Of a stretch of 64,000 nt of DNA, positions 32,406 through 40,794 are shown in pieces. Every line of letters starts with the position of its first letter. Position 1 is the stretch's first letter. The notes beneath the pieces are model-generated. The model did not search any database and was not told where the DNA came from. It saw nothing but the letters and a program-made list of their open reading frames with translations. A program made the position numbers and the translations under genes. The stretch is from Streptomyces uncialis (GTDB taxonomy: Bacteria > Actinomycetota > Actinomycetes > Streptomycetales > Streptomycetaceae): positions 8,922,001 to 8,986,000 of the forward strand of contig NZ_CP109583.1 of NCBI RefSeq assembly GCF_036250755.1, written 5' to 3'.

Positions 32406-33506
32406 TCAGGGTTCGAGAATCGTTCGGACCCCGGTGTTCGAACGGAGATCGTCAAGGGCGTCCGCGGCCTCGCTCAGGGGCCGGGTGCGCCCGATCAGGT
32501 CGTCCAACGGCAGCCTTCCGGACAGATAGAGACGGGCCAGCTTCGGGATGTCGATCTCCCCGATGCTGGAGCCATAGTTGCAGCCCAGGATACGTTTGCC
32601 CTGGTCCGCGAGGTCGAAGGGGTCGAATGTGGCGGTCGCGCCGGTCGCCGCCATCCCCACCAGCACCGCGGCCCCGCCCGAGGTGAGCATGGCCGGGAGG
32701 GTGCTGATGACCTTGGGGCTGCCGATCGCCTCGAAGGCGTGGTCGACCCCGCCGAGCTCGTCCTGGCACCAGGCGGCGACATCGGCCGTGTTGCCGTCGA
32801 GGGTGTGGGTGGCGCCGAACCGCCGGGCCGCGGCGAGACGTTCGGGGGAGAGGTCGACGGCGATCACGGGGTCGGCGCCGACCAGCCGCAGGCCCATCAC
32901 GACGGAGAGTCCGACGCCGCCCGTCCCGATCACCACCGCGGACTCGCCGGGGCGGACCCCAGCGGTGTTCACGACGGCGCCGATACCGGTCGTCACGGAG
33001 CAGCCGAGCAGGGCGCCGATGCTGAAGGGGAGCTCGTCCGGGACCTTCACCGCGGCGACCTCCGGCACGACCAGCCGCTCCGTGAAGGCGCCGAGTCCCA
33101 GGTAGGGCCAGACCGGCTCGCCCTGGTCGTCCGCGAACGCGGTGGTGCCGTCGGGGAGCATGTTGGCGACGGCCTTGGTGCCGGTGCACAGCCACGCCTC
33201 ACCGGCCACACAGCGGCGGCAGCGGCGGCACGGCGCGAACCAGGACAGGACGACATGGTCACCGGCCCGCACCGAGGTGACGCCGTCCCCGACCGAGGTC
33301 ACCACCCCGGCCGCCTCGTGTCCGAGGACGAGCGGGCGGTCGGTGGGCCAGTCGCCCGTCACGACATGCAGGTCCGAGTGGCAGACGCCCGCCGCGCGGA
33401 CCTCGATCTCGACCTCGCCCGGTCCGGCGGGCCGGACCGACACGTCACGGGACCCGAGCCCCGAGACGGGGTCGAGGACAAGGGCGGGGGAAAGCTTCGG
33501 CGTCAT
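32406..33506 (-). CDS. Zinc-dependent alcohol dehydrogenase
   Basis: A 366-residue medium-chain dehydrogenase/reductase. Catalytic zinc ligands are in AAGVCHSDLH and GHEAAGVV. The structural zinc lobe has four cysteines in APCRRCRRCVAGEAWLC. The Rossmann motif is VIGTGGVGLSVV, with a following Asp (VIAVDL) indicating NAD preference. The start ATG 33506 overlaps the permease stop (ATGA), so translation is coupled. The aldehyde dehydrogenase follows after 99 bases. Together they would oxidise a primary alcohol, probably amino-bearing given the permease, to the acid. It resembles the NDMA/mycothiol-type class III-like enzymes. Confidence 0.93.
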   Translation of the reverse strand: MTPKLSPALVLDPVSGLGSRDVSVRPAGPGEVEIEVRAAGVCHSDLHVVTGDWPTDRPLVLGHEAAGVVTSVGDGVTSVRAGDHVVLSWFAPCRRCRRCVAGEAWLCTGTKAVANMLPDGTTAFADDQGEPVWPYLGLGAFTERLVVPEVAAVKVPDELPFSIGALLGCSVTTGIGAVVNTAGVRPGESAVVIGTGGVGLSVVMGLRLVGADPVIAVDLSPERLAAARRFGATHTLDGNTADVAAWCQDELGGVDHAFEAIGSPKVISTLPAMLTSGGAAVLVGMAATGATATFDPFDLADQGKRILGCNYGSSIGEIDIPKLARLYLSGRLPLDDLIGRTRPLSEAADALDDLRSNTGVRTILEP

Positions 33507-35002
33507 CGGGATGCCTTCTTCTCTTCGGTGGCCGGGCCTTCGGTGGCCGGTGTGGCGGGGAGCTTGGTGTGGGGCTTGGCGATCACGACGTAGAGCAGGC
33601 CGACGACGAAGAGGACGGAGAAGACCAGGATCACGGCCCAGACCTGGACCCAGCTGCCGTCGGCAGGGGCGAGCTCGACACGGGGCCAGGCGATGTTGAC
33701 GGCCTCGAAGAGCAGCCACACGACGGCGATCACATTGACCACCAGCCCCGCCCGCCCGAGCCTCAGCCGTCCCGCGGCGGGGTTCCACCGGCCGGTCAGC
33801 CGGGCGACGAGCGCCACGACCGCGACCGTGAGGAAGATGAAGTAGAAGCCGCCGGAGCCGAAGGCGATCAGGGTCGCGGCGGCATTGCCGTTCAGCCCGA
33901 GCAGCAGTCCGAGGCTGGCCAGCACGGCCGTCACGATGAGCGAGACGTACGGGATCTGGCGCGGCCCGACGGTGGCGAGGGTCGGGGAGAACGGCAGCTG
34001 GCGGTCGCGGGCGAACGCGAAGACGGCGCGGCCGATATAGGTCTGGATCGAGATGGCGCAGGCGATGAACGCGATCAGGACGACCAGGATGAACGGCTTC
34101 TCGCTCCATCCGCCCAGGCCCTCCGTCACGGCGGTGAAGACCGGGTCCGCGAGCGCGCCGGACACGGCGTCCTCGGGCTTGCGCAGGGCGAGCGTCACGG
34201 CGAGCCCGGTCAGCAGGACCGTGAGGGCGACGAAGAGATAGGCCCGCAGGAGCGCCCGGGGGACGCTGCGCCTCGGCTGCTCGGTCTCCTCGGCCACCTG
34301 TGTGGTCGCGTCGAAGCCCAGGAACGCCCAGCCGGCGACCGCCAGCGCGGTCAGGAAGCCCGCCAGCGCCGATCCGCCGGAGACCGACTCCGCGCCGAGG
34401 GTCTCGAAGAGGATCCCGAACCCGTTGTTGTGCACGAAGAGCAGCAGGAACACACTCACCGCGATCGAGGCGACACCCTCGGCGATGATTCCGGCGTTGA
34501 GGAAGTGCTTCACCGGGTTGACGCCGAGGAGGTTGATCCCGAGGGCCACCGCGATGAAGACCACACCGAGGAGCACATGGGAGGTGGTCGACAGCGTGCC
34601 GTCACCGAACAGCATGTGCAGCCAGGTCGCCCCCAGATAGGCCACGGTGGTCAGGGACGCCACGGCGGAGGCGAGATAGATCCAGCCCACCATCCAGCCG
34701 AGGCGTGGCCCGCCGAGCCGCCGCACCCATTGGTACACGCCGCCCGTGACCGGGAACTGGGACGACAGCTCGGCGTAGACCACGGCGACCGTCAGCTGCC
34801 CGAGAAAGGCGACGACGACCGCCCAGATCCAGGCGGGGCCCGCGAAGACGAAGCCCAGCTGGACGACGGCGTAGACCCCGACGACGGGTGAGATCGTCGC
34901 GAATCCGATGGCGAACACGGCCCAGGTCGACAGGGTCCGTCTCAGCTCCTGCTGGTAGCCGTACTCGGCGAGTTCGCCGGCGTCGGTGCGAGTGTCGTCC
35001 AC
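33503..35002 (-). CDS. APC-family amino acid/amine permease
   Basis: A 499-residue permease with about 12 hydrophobic helices. The first has TLSTWAVFAIGFATISPVVG (the unwound GxG-like ion/substrate site of APC permeases), followed by SSQFPVTGGVYQWVRRLGGP. Later WAFLGFDATTQVAEETEQPRRSVP is the family's conserved cytosolic turn. The start is GTG 35002, six bases after aggag. Its C-terminus overlaps the alcohol dehydrogenase start. The relatives are amino-acid/GABA or ethanolamine-type permeases. The operon is divergent from a TetR regulator with a palindrome between them. Confidence 0.92.
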   Translation of the reverse strand: MDDTRTDAGELAEYGYQQELRRTLSTWAVFAIGFATISPVVGVYAVVQLGFVFAGPAWIWAVVVAFLGQLTVAVVYAELSSQFPVTGGVYQWVRRLGGPRLGWMVGWIYLASAVASLTTVAYLGATWLHMLFGDGTLSTTSHVLLGVVFIAVALGINLLGVNPVKHFLNAGIIAEGVASIAVSVFLLLFVHNNGFGILFETLGAESVSGGSALAGFLTALAVAGWAFLGFDATTQVAEETEQPRRSVPRALLRAYLFVALTVLLTGLAVTLALRKPEDAVSGALADPVFTAVTEGLGGWSEKPFILVVLIAFIACAISIQTYIGRAVFAFARDRQLPFSPTLATVGPRQIPYVSLIVTAVLASLGLLLGLNGNAAATLIAFGSGGFYFIFLTVAVVALVARLTGRWNPAAGRLRLGRAGLVVNVIAVVWLLFEAVNIAWPRVELAPADGSWVQVWAVILVFSVLFVVGLLYVVIAKPHTKLPATPATEGPATEEKKASR

Positions 35003-35177
35003 ATTGATCTCCTGTACAGGTGCTGCGCGCTGGTCCGCGTGCACGGGCCGTGCCCGTCGGCGCGGGGGTCGCAACCGGCACGGTGCGCTCCGGGTGCCGG
35101 TCCGACGGGGCGGTGAGGTGTTCCACCGACCCCAGGGCGGGATACCGCCCGAGCTGCGGATCTCTGCGAACCGCTCG

Positions 35178-35223
35178 TTATTGGTCGCCTGGCCAATTGC
35201 CGATTGGTCACTCACTCAATAAC
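35178..35223. promoter_or_regulatory. Nested palindromic operator between permease operon and TetR gene
   Basis: An inner 18-bp imperfect palindrome ATTGGTCGCCTGGCCAAT (35180-35197) is followed by a third half-site attggtca (35203-35210). The whole is bracketed by GTTATTG (35178) and CAATAAC (35217-35223), which are exact reverse complements. The arrangement suits cooperative binding by a TetR dimer pair. Confidence 0.6.
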
Positions 35224-35225
35224 AT
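35197..35225 (+). promoter_or_regulatory. Promoter of the BetI-like TetR gene
   Basis: TTGCCG at 35197-35202 and TAACAT at 35220-35225 with a 17-base spacer. Transcription would begin at or close to the ATG at 35233, so the message may be leaderless. The elements overlap the operator, which predicts autorepression. Confidence 0.55.
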
Positions 35226-35232
35226 TCGCCCC

Positions 35233-36018
35233 ATGACGTCAAGGGATACCGGCACACGAACCCGCAAGGCGCCGGCCGAGCGCCGCCACGAGATCATCCG
35301 CGCCGCCGCGCGGGTCGGGCTCGCCGAAGGACTGGAGTGCGTCACCCTGCGGCGGATCGCCGACGAGCTCGGCGTCCAGCCCGGACTCGTCGGCCACTAC
35401 TTCCCCGCCGCCGACACCCTGGTGGCCGACGCCTTCACCAGCGCCACCATGGCCGAACTCGACGGACTCCTCCCCGCGGCCCCGGCGGACCCCGCCGACC
35501 TGGAGAGCCCCAAGGACCCCGCGACCCCGGCGCACCCCGGCCACCCGGAGAGCCCCGCGGCCCCCAAGGACCCCGCGGCCCCGGCGGACCCGGACCGCCC
35601 CGGGCACAAGGACCCCCTGAGCACCCTGCGCCGCTTCTTCACCCTCATCGCGAGCACCGAGTTCGACAACGTCAGCAAGCTCTGGCTGAACGCACGGCAC
35701 CTGTCGCGCTACCGCCCCGTGCTCCGGGACCACGTCATCGACCAGGAACTGCTCTGGTGCCGCCGCATCGAGCAGCTGATCGCCACGGGCGCGAGCGCGG
35801 GCGTCTTCCGCTGCGCTAACCCCTGGGCGGCGGCGGTGCGCATCCTCGTCGCGATCGACGGAAGCAGCGCCTACATCAACACCAGTGCCGACACCCGTAC
35901 CGCACCCATCGCCGATCTGGCCCGCACCGTCGCGGAGACGGAACTCGCGCTGCCGCCCGGCAGCCTGGCCGCCGAAGGGACCACCATGCTCCCGGACACC
36001 TCAACAGGCGCCCGCTGA
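35233..36018 (+). CDS. TetR-family regulator with proline-rich insertion
   Basis: A 261-residue regulator of BetI-like type. The HTH region is RRHEIIRAAARVGLAEGLEC, LRRIADELGVQPGLVGHYFP. Residues about 80-125 are an unusual low-complexity insert of Pro, Ala, Asp and Lys with near repeats (ESPKDPATPAHPGH, SPAAPKDPAAPADP) before the normal ligand domain resumes at LSTLRRFFTLIAST. The start ATG follows a plausible promoter without a ribosome site. It is divergent from the permease/dehydrogenase operon and most likely controls it. Confidence 0.9.
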   Translation: MTSRDTGTRTRKAPAERRHEIIRAAARVGLAEGLECVTLRRIADELGVQPGLVGHYFPAADTLVADAFTSATMAELDGLLPAAPADPADLESPKDPATPAHPGHPESPAAPKDPAAPADPDRPGHKDPLSTLRRFFTLIASTEFDNVSKLWLNARHLSRYRPVLRDHVIDQELLWCRRIEQLIATGASAGVFRCANPWAAAVRILVAIDGSSAYINTSADTRTAPIADLARTVAETELALPPGSLAAEGTTMLPDTSTGAR

Positions 36019-36050
36019 ACGGCGCTTGAGACCCTGCGCCGCAGAGCACG

Positions 36051-36165
36051 ACCGAACAGCACGGGGCGACCGTGGTGATGGCCACCCACGACGCGGACGT
36101 GGTGGCCCGCGACCGGGTCGTCCGGCCGCGCGACGGCCGGGTCGTACGAGACGGCCCGGCCTGCC
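36051..36165 (+). pseudogene. Remnant of an ABC-transporter ATPase C-terminus
   Basis: A stretch readable as EQHGATVVMATHDADVVARD and then RVVRPRDGRVVRDG matches the H-loop and end of MacB/LolD-type ABC ATPases. Nothing of the Walker A, signature or Walker B survives upstream, where the preceding TetR gene ends 33 bases before. It is a decayed fragment of a transporter that once stood beside the following membrane protein and two-component genes. Confidence 0.65.
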
Positions 36166-36254
36166 GCAACCCTCCCCGAGCACGGTTCCGTCCACGCCCG
36201 TCCCGTACTTTCGGCCGGTACGCGAGGCGCCGGAGGTTTTCTAGCCTGAGCGGT

Positions 36255-36797
36255 ATGGATACAGGGGAGCGGCGGACGCGACCGGCCGGCAGGACGTTCG
36301 ACACGGGGCTCGGTGCCGTGTTCGTCCTGGGGATCGTCTTCACGGCATACATGTTCATCACCAGCTGGGGCGGTGTCTCCTGGATGTTCGGCTCGGCCGT
36401 CTCGGTCGCCGTGAGCGGACTCGCGCTGCTGCGCGCACGGTGGAAGCCGCTGCCCGTGTGCGCGGGCCTCGTCGTGACATCCACCGCCGTCGTGGTGTCG
36501 TTGACCGCCGGGGACGACCTCCCGCAGGAGCCCGCGCCCGTCACGGCGCTGGCCCTGGCGGTACTCGTCGGCTCCGCGCTCAGGACCCTGCCGAGGGGAC
36601 CGGCCGCCGGGATCGCCGTCGCTGGCGCTGTGCTGACCGGGATCATCTGGTCCGAAGGCCTGAGCGGCGTGCCGGTCCTCGCGACGACCGGGATGGCCGC
36701 CGCCCTCGTGACGGGGCCGGTGCTGCGCGGCCTCGACCGCGACCGGCGCACCGATCGTGCGCCGCGGGGCGCCCGTGCCGACGAATCGCGGCCGTAG
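36255..36797 (+). CDS. Membrane protein resembling the sensor part of the next gene
   Basis: A 180-residue protein with about five hydrophobic segments. Its layout and the sequence ALAVLVGSALRTLPRGPAAG match the membrane domain of the histidine kinase that follows (LAVLTASAVRTLPVARAG), so the two look paralogous. It lacks any kinase domain. It ends 26 bases before the kinase and shares its transcript. It may be a signal-modulating partner of the sensor or a leftover of a duplication. Confidence 0.75.
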   Translation: MDTGERRTRPAGRTFDTGLGAVFVLGIVFTAYMFITSWGGVSWMFGSAVSVAVSGLALLRARWKPLPVCAGLVVTSTAVVVSLTAGDDLPQEPAPVTALALAVLVGSALRTLPRGPAAGIAVAGAVLTGIIWSEGLSGVPVLATTGMAAALVTGPVLRGLDRDRRTDRAPRGARADESRP

Positions 36798-36823
36798 TGC
36801 GACCGGAGCACCAGGAGGAACCG

Positions 36824-38029
36824 GTGAACACCGCCCGTACCCCGCCACCGCCGAACGGGTCGGCTCCCGGGCGGGGAGCGTCCGCCCTGACCGAGGTGAT
36901 CGTCCCGGCCCGATGGGCCAGGGCCGTCCCCGCCCTGGGGCTCGGCGTCACGTTCCTCGCGGCGATCGCCGTCCAGGCCCTCGCCGTCGCACAGACCTGG
37001 GGAGTCGCGCCGTCGATACCCGGAGCCCTCGCCGCCACGCTGGTCTCCGCGCTCGCTCTGAACCGCCGTCGGAACCGGACCTGGACCGCGGTCGCGGGCC
37101 TCGCCGTCACCGCGTCGGCGGTCCTCGTCCCGCTGCTGCCCGGCACCCGGCTGCCCGCCGGACTCGGCCCCTCCCTGGCGCCGGCCCTGGCCGTGCTCAC
37201 CGCCTCCGCGGTCAGAACGCTGCCGGTGGCGCGGGCCGGGGCCGTCGCGGGCGGCGGTTTGGTACTGATCGCCGCCCAGTCGGCCGCCCGACCCGCGTCG
37301 GCGGTGGTGGCCATCGCCGCGGCGGCCTGGCTGGCCGCCCTCGGGGCCGGGCTGTCGCTGCGTATGCTCGACGACCGGGCCAGGGCCACCGCCGAACAGG
37401 TCCGCAGGTCCGAACGGCTTGAGCTGGCACGCGAGTTGCACGACATCGTGGCCCACCACATCACCGGGATGCTGATCCAGTCCCAGGCCGCCCGGATCGT
37501 CGCGCGACGCGACCCGGAGAACGTGTCGCGGTCGCTGGCCGGGATCGAGGCGGCCGGCTCCGAGGCCATGGCCGCGATGCGACGCGTGGTCGGACTGCTG
37601 CGCGACACCGACGACGCGGCGCCCGCCTCACCCGGACCCGAGGAACTGAGCGCGCTCGTCGAGCGCTTCAGCCGCCAGGGCCCGGACGTACGCCTGAACA
37701 TGCCCGACCACGACACGGGCTGGCCGCCGGAGGTGACCAGCACCGTGCACCGCGTCGTCCAGGAGTCCCTGACGAACATCCTGCGGCACGCGCGGCACGC
37801 CCGCTCCGTCGAGGTCACCGTCGGCCGCGCCCCGGACCGCGTCACCGTCGAGGTCACGGACGACGCCCCGCCGAACCCCGCCCGGCCCCAGCACCGCGGC
37901 GGGTACGGTCTGATCGGCATGCGCGAACGCGTCGAGACGCTCGGCGGCTCGCTGTCCGCCGGCCCCCGGCCCGGCGCCGGCTGGTCCGTACGGGCAGCCC
38001 TGCCCGTCCCCATCAGGGAGCCCGGATGA
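36824..38029 (+). CDS. NarL-family sensor histidine kinase
   Basis: A 401-residue membrane kinase starting at GTG 36824 behind aggaggaa. About five or six hydrophobic segments occupy residues 30-185. The HisKA_3 box is ERLELARELHDIVAHHITG with the phospho-acceptor His at 206, then the N box VVQESLTNILRHARHA, G1 EVTDDAPP (a degenerate glycine loop) and G2 GGYGLIGMRERV. Its stop overlaps the response regulator start (ATGA). An ABC-2 transporter lies 100 bases downstream of the regulator and is a likely target. Confidence 0.93.
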   Translation: MNTARTPPPPNGSAPGRGASALTEVIVPARWARAVPALGLGVTFLAAIAVQALAVAQTWGVAPSIPGALAATLVSALALNRRRNRTWTAVAGLAVTASAVLVPLLPGTRLPAGLGPSLAPALAVLTASAVRTLPVARAGAVAGGGLVLIAAQSAARPASAVVAIAAAAWLAALGAGLSLRMLDDRARATAEQVRRSERLELARELHDIVAHHITGMLIQSQAARIVARRDPENVSRSLAGIEAAGSEAMAAMRRVVGLLRDTDDAAPASPGPEELSALVERFSRQGPDVRLNMPDHDTGWPPEVTSTVHRVVQESLTNILRHARHARSVEVTVGRAPDRVTVEVTDDAPPNPARPQHRGGYGLIGMRERVETLGGSLSAGPRPGAGWSVRAALPVPIREPG

Positions 38030-38688
38030 CCATCACGGTCCTGCTCGCCGACGACCAGGCGATGATCCGCCACGGCCTGCGGCTGATCCTGGAGGACCAG
38101 CCCGACATCACCGTCATCGGGGAAGCCGCGGACGGCGTCGAGGCGATCGCGACGGCCCGGCGGCTGCGGCCCGACGTATGCCTGGTGGACATCAGGATGC
38201 CCGGACTCGACGGCATCGCGGTCACCCGCGCACTGGCCGGCCCTTCCGTGACCGACCCGATGCGGGTCGTCGTCGTCACCACGTTCGACCTCGACGAGTA
38301 CGTGTACGGGGCGCTGCGCGGCGGCGCGGCGGGATTCGTCCTCAAGGACGCGGGTCCGGCCCTGCTCATCGAGGCCGTCCGCGCCGCCCACAACGGTGAG
38401 GCGCTCGTCTCCCCGTCGGTCACCCTCCGGCTGCTGAACCACCTGAACGCGACCGGGGCCGCGCCCCGCGGGCGCGCCGCGCAGACACCGCAGCTGTCCG
38501 GACGCGCGCTCGAAGTCGTACGGGCCATCGCGCGCGGCCGCACCAACCAGGAGATCGCCGCCGAGCTGTTCATCACCCTCAGCACGGTCAAGAGTCATCT
38601 GTCGGGCATCCAGACCAAGCTCGGGGTCCGCAACCGCACCGAGATCGCCGTCTGGGCCTGGGAGAACCGCGTCGTCGACCGGACCTGA
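38026..38688 (+). CDS. NarL/LuxR-type response regulator
   Basis: A 220-residue regulator overlapping the kinase by four bases. The receiver domain has LLADDQAMIRHGLRLIL, phospho-acceptor Asp55 in LVDIRMPGLDG, switch Thr in VVVTTFD and Lys in FVLKDAG. The HTH has LSGRALEVVRAIARGRTNQEIA and LSTVKSHLSGIQTKL. Cognate partner of the preceding kinase; regulation of the downstream ABC-2 genes is inferred from order. Confidence 0.94.
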   Translation: MTITVLLADDQAMIRHGLRLILEDQPDITVIGEAADGVEAIATARRLRPDVCLVDIRMPGLDGIAVTRALAGPSVTDPMRVVVVTTFDLDEYVYGALRGGAAGFVLKDAGPALLIEAVRAAHNGEALVSPSVTLRLLNHLNATGAAPRGRAAQTPQLSGRALEVVRAIARGRTNQEIAAELFITLSTVKSHLSGIQTKLGVRNRTEIAVWAWENRVVDRT

Positions 38689-38787
38689 AGGCCGCCCCCG
38701 CGCACCGGCCGGAAGTACGGCCGCCGGTAACGGGAACCGTGCTTTCGACCGATGCCGGGAAAGACCCGGGAATTCCAGGATATGGGC

Positions 38788-39708
38788 ATGCCATACATGG
38801 AATCCCCGCCGGCGTTCCACGCCGAGGGTTTGACGAAGAAGTACGGCCGCCGCCGCGGGCCGGCCCTGCGCGATGTGGACCTCACCATCCCCTCCGGCCG
38901 GGTCATCGGGCTCGTCGGCCCCAACGGAGCGGGCAAGTCGACCCTGTTGCACCTGGCCTGCGGGCTGATCGAGCCGACATCCGGCTCGCTGACGGTACTG
39001 GGATCACGCCCCGCGGCGAACGCCTCGCATCTGGCCCGGGTGGGATTCGTCGCGCAGAACACCCCGGTGTACGGCTCGTTCACCGTCGCCGAACACCTCA
39101 GATTCGGCGCCAGGATGAACCCGGCGTGGGACCAGGCCCTGGCCGAGCGGCGCATCGGCCAGGTGGGGCTGAACCCCGCACAGAAGGCGGGACAGCTCTC
39201 CGGCGGCCAGCGGGCACAACTGGCGCTGACCATCGCCGCCGCCAAACGCCCCGAACTGCTGATCCTCGACGAACCGGCCGCGGCACTCGACCCCTTGGCC
39301 CGCCGGGGGTTCCTGGAGAACCTGATGGAATTCGTACGCGAGCTCGGCGCCAGCGCCGTGCTCTCCTCGCATCTGCTCGGTGACATCGAGCAGGTCTGCG
39401 ACCACCTCGTCGTCCTGTGCGACTCGCGGGTGCAGCTCGCAGGCGACACCCGGGACCTGCTGGCCACGCACGCCCGGCTCGTCGCACCACGCGGCGAGCT
39501 GGACCCGCTGCCCACCTGGGTCGACGTCATCTCGAGGGACCACCACGGCGAGCACAGCAGCGCCGTCGTCCACATCGGCGACACCTCCCGGGCCCTGCCC
39601 CATCAGGTCCGGCCCGTCACCCTTGAGGAACTCGTCCTCGCCCATATGACCCGGGCCGCCGCCCGACCCGCCCCGACCGGGGCCGAAACCTGGGGGACAC
39701 CGCGATGA
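38788..39708 (+). CDS. ABC-2 type transporter ATP-binding protein
   Basis: A 306-residue nucleotide-binding subunit of an exporter. Walker A is VGPNGAGKSTLL, the signature is LSGGQRAQLALT, Walker B is ELLILDEPAAALDPL and the switch His is in SSHLLGDIE. The C-terminal 70 residues form the extra domain common in drug-exporting ATPases. ATG 38788 is chosen for the spacing from agga; ATGs at 38752, 38782 and 38797 are also in frame. The stop overlaps the permease start. Confidence 0.92.
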   Translation: MPYMESPPAFHAEGLTKKYGRRRGPALRDVDLTIPSGRVIGLVGPNGAGKSTLLHLACGLIEPTSGSLTVLGSRPAANASHLARVGFVAQNTPVYGSFTVAEHLRFGARMNPAWDQALAERRIGQVGLNPAQKAGQLSGGQRAQLALTIAAAKRPELLILDEPAAALDPLARRGFLENLMEFVRELGASAVLSSHLLGDIEQVCDHLVVLCDSRVQLAGDTRDLLATHARLVAPRGELDPLPTWVDVISRDHHGEHSSAVVHIGDTSRALPHQVRPVTLEELVLAHMTRAAARPAPTGAETWGTPR

Positions 39709-40730
39709 TGTGGCTGACCTGGCGACAGTTCCGCGGCCAGGCGCTGGCCGCCGCCTGCGCGATGGTGGTCGTCGCCGCGTACCTGGCGTACCTCGGCGGG
39801 GACATCCGCGACGCGCACGACGCCCACCAGGCCATCTGCCGCGACCGGGCCGACTGCGCCCGGGCGACGAGCCAGTTCCGCGGCGCCTACCAGAACACCC
39901 TCCTGTTCCTGGCCGCCGGACTCGCCCTGATCCCCGCCGTCATCGGCACCTTCTGGGGAGCTCCCCTGCTGGCCCGGGAGCTGGAGAACGGCACCCACCG
40001 ACTGGCGTGGAACCAGAGCGTCACCCGCCCGCGCTGGCTCATCGGCAAGGTCCTGTTCGTCGGCTCGGCCGCCGTGCTCGTCACCGGCACGGCCTCGGCC
40101 CTGCTCACCTGGGCGGCCCACCCCTTCGACGAAGTGGTCAAGGAGGAGTTCAGCACCTTCGTGTTCGGCACCCGGGGCATCGTCCCGATCGGCTACGCCG
40201 CGCTGGCCCTCGCCCTCGGCACCGTCGCCGGACTCCTGCTGCGCCGGACCCTGCCCGCGATGGCCGTGACGCTCGTCGTCTTCCTCGCCTTCCAGTTCTT
40301 CTTCCCCAACGTGGTGCGCCCCGCCCTGATACCGCCGGAGAGGGCCACGCTGGCGATGACGGCCACGGCCATCAACGGCGCGCAGAACCTGGGCGGCATC
40401 GGCGGCGGCTCCGTCATCGGCGGGGTCAGGATCCCGGACGCGCCCGACGCGTGGATCGCCGGGACGAGTCCGCTGCGCACCCCGGACGGCCGGACCCTCG
40501 GCGGGCCCGAGTTCAACGCCTGCCTCGACAGCCCGCCCAGGACCGGCGCGGGCGGCACGTTCGGCGACACCGCGGTGTGCCTCGCCGGGCACGACCTCCA
40601 TATCGACGTCCGCTACCACCCCAGCAGCCGCTACTGGGCGTTCCAATGGCTGGAGACCGCGATCTACCTGGCACTCAGCGGTGTCCTCACCGCGTTCGCC
40701 GTTCGGCGGATCCGGCGCCGGGTGAGCTGA
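39705..40730 (+). CDS. ABC-2 transporter permease
   Basis: A 341-residue permease whose ATG overlaps the ATPase stop (ATGA). It starts with MMWLTWRQFRGQALAAA, typical of this family in actinobacteria, and has about six hydrophobic helices. An extracytoplasmic loop between helices 5 and 6 (about residues 205-305) has several cysteines (CLDSPP, AVCLAG) that could form disulphides. With the ATPase and the two-component system it forms a probable sensing/export module, as in peptide-antibiotic or envelope-stress systems. Confidence 0.9.
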   Translation: MMWLTWRQFRGQALAAACAMVVVAAYLAYLGGDIRDAHDAHQAICRDRADCARATSQFRGAYQNTLLFLAAGLALIPAVIGTFWGAPLLARELENGTHRLAWNQSVTRPRWLIGKVLFVGSAAVLVTGTASALLTWAAHPFDEVVKEEFSTFVFGTRGIVPIGYAALALALGTVAGLLLRRTLPAMAVTLVVFLAFQFFFPNVVRPALIPPERATLAMTATAINGAQNLGGIGGGSVIGGVRIPDAPDAWIAGTSPLRTPDGRTLGGPEFNACLDSPPRTGAGGTFGDTAVCLAGHDLHIDVRYHPSSRYWAFQWLETAIYLALSGVLTAFAVRRIRRRVS

Positions 40731-40794
40731 CGCCCGTCGACGCGCGGGAACCGGGTCCCCGTCAGGCGGCGGGCGGAGGTGGGGTGCTCGCGCG

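Noticed and set aside
29973..33593. A 1206-codon plus-strand open frame
   Set aside because: It runs antisense across the APH-like kinase, aldehyde dehydrogenase and alcohol dehydrogenase genes, which have clear catalytic motifs on the minus strand.
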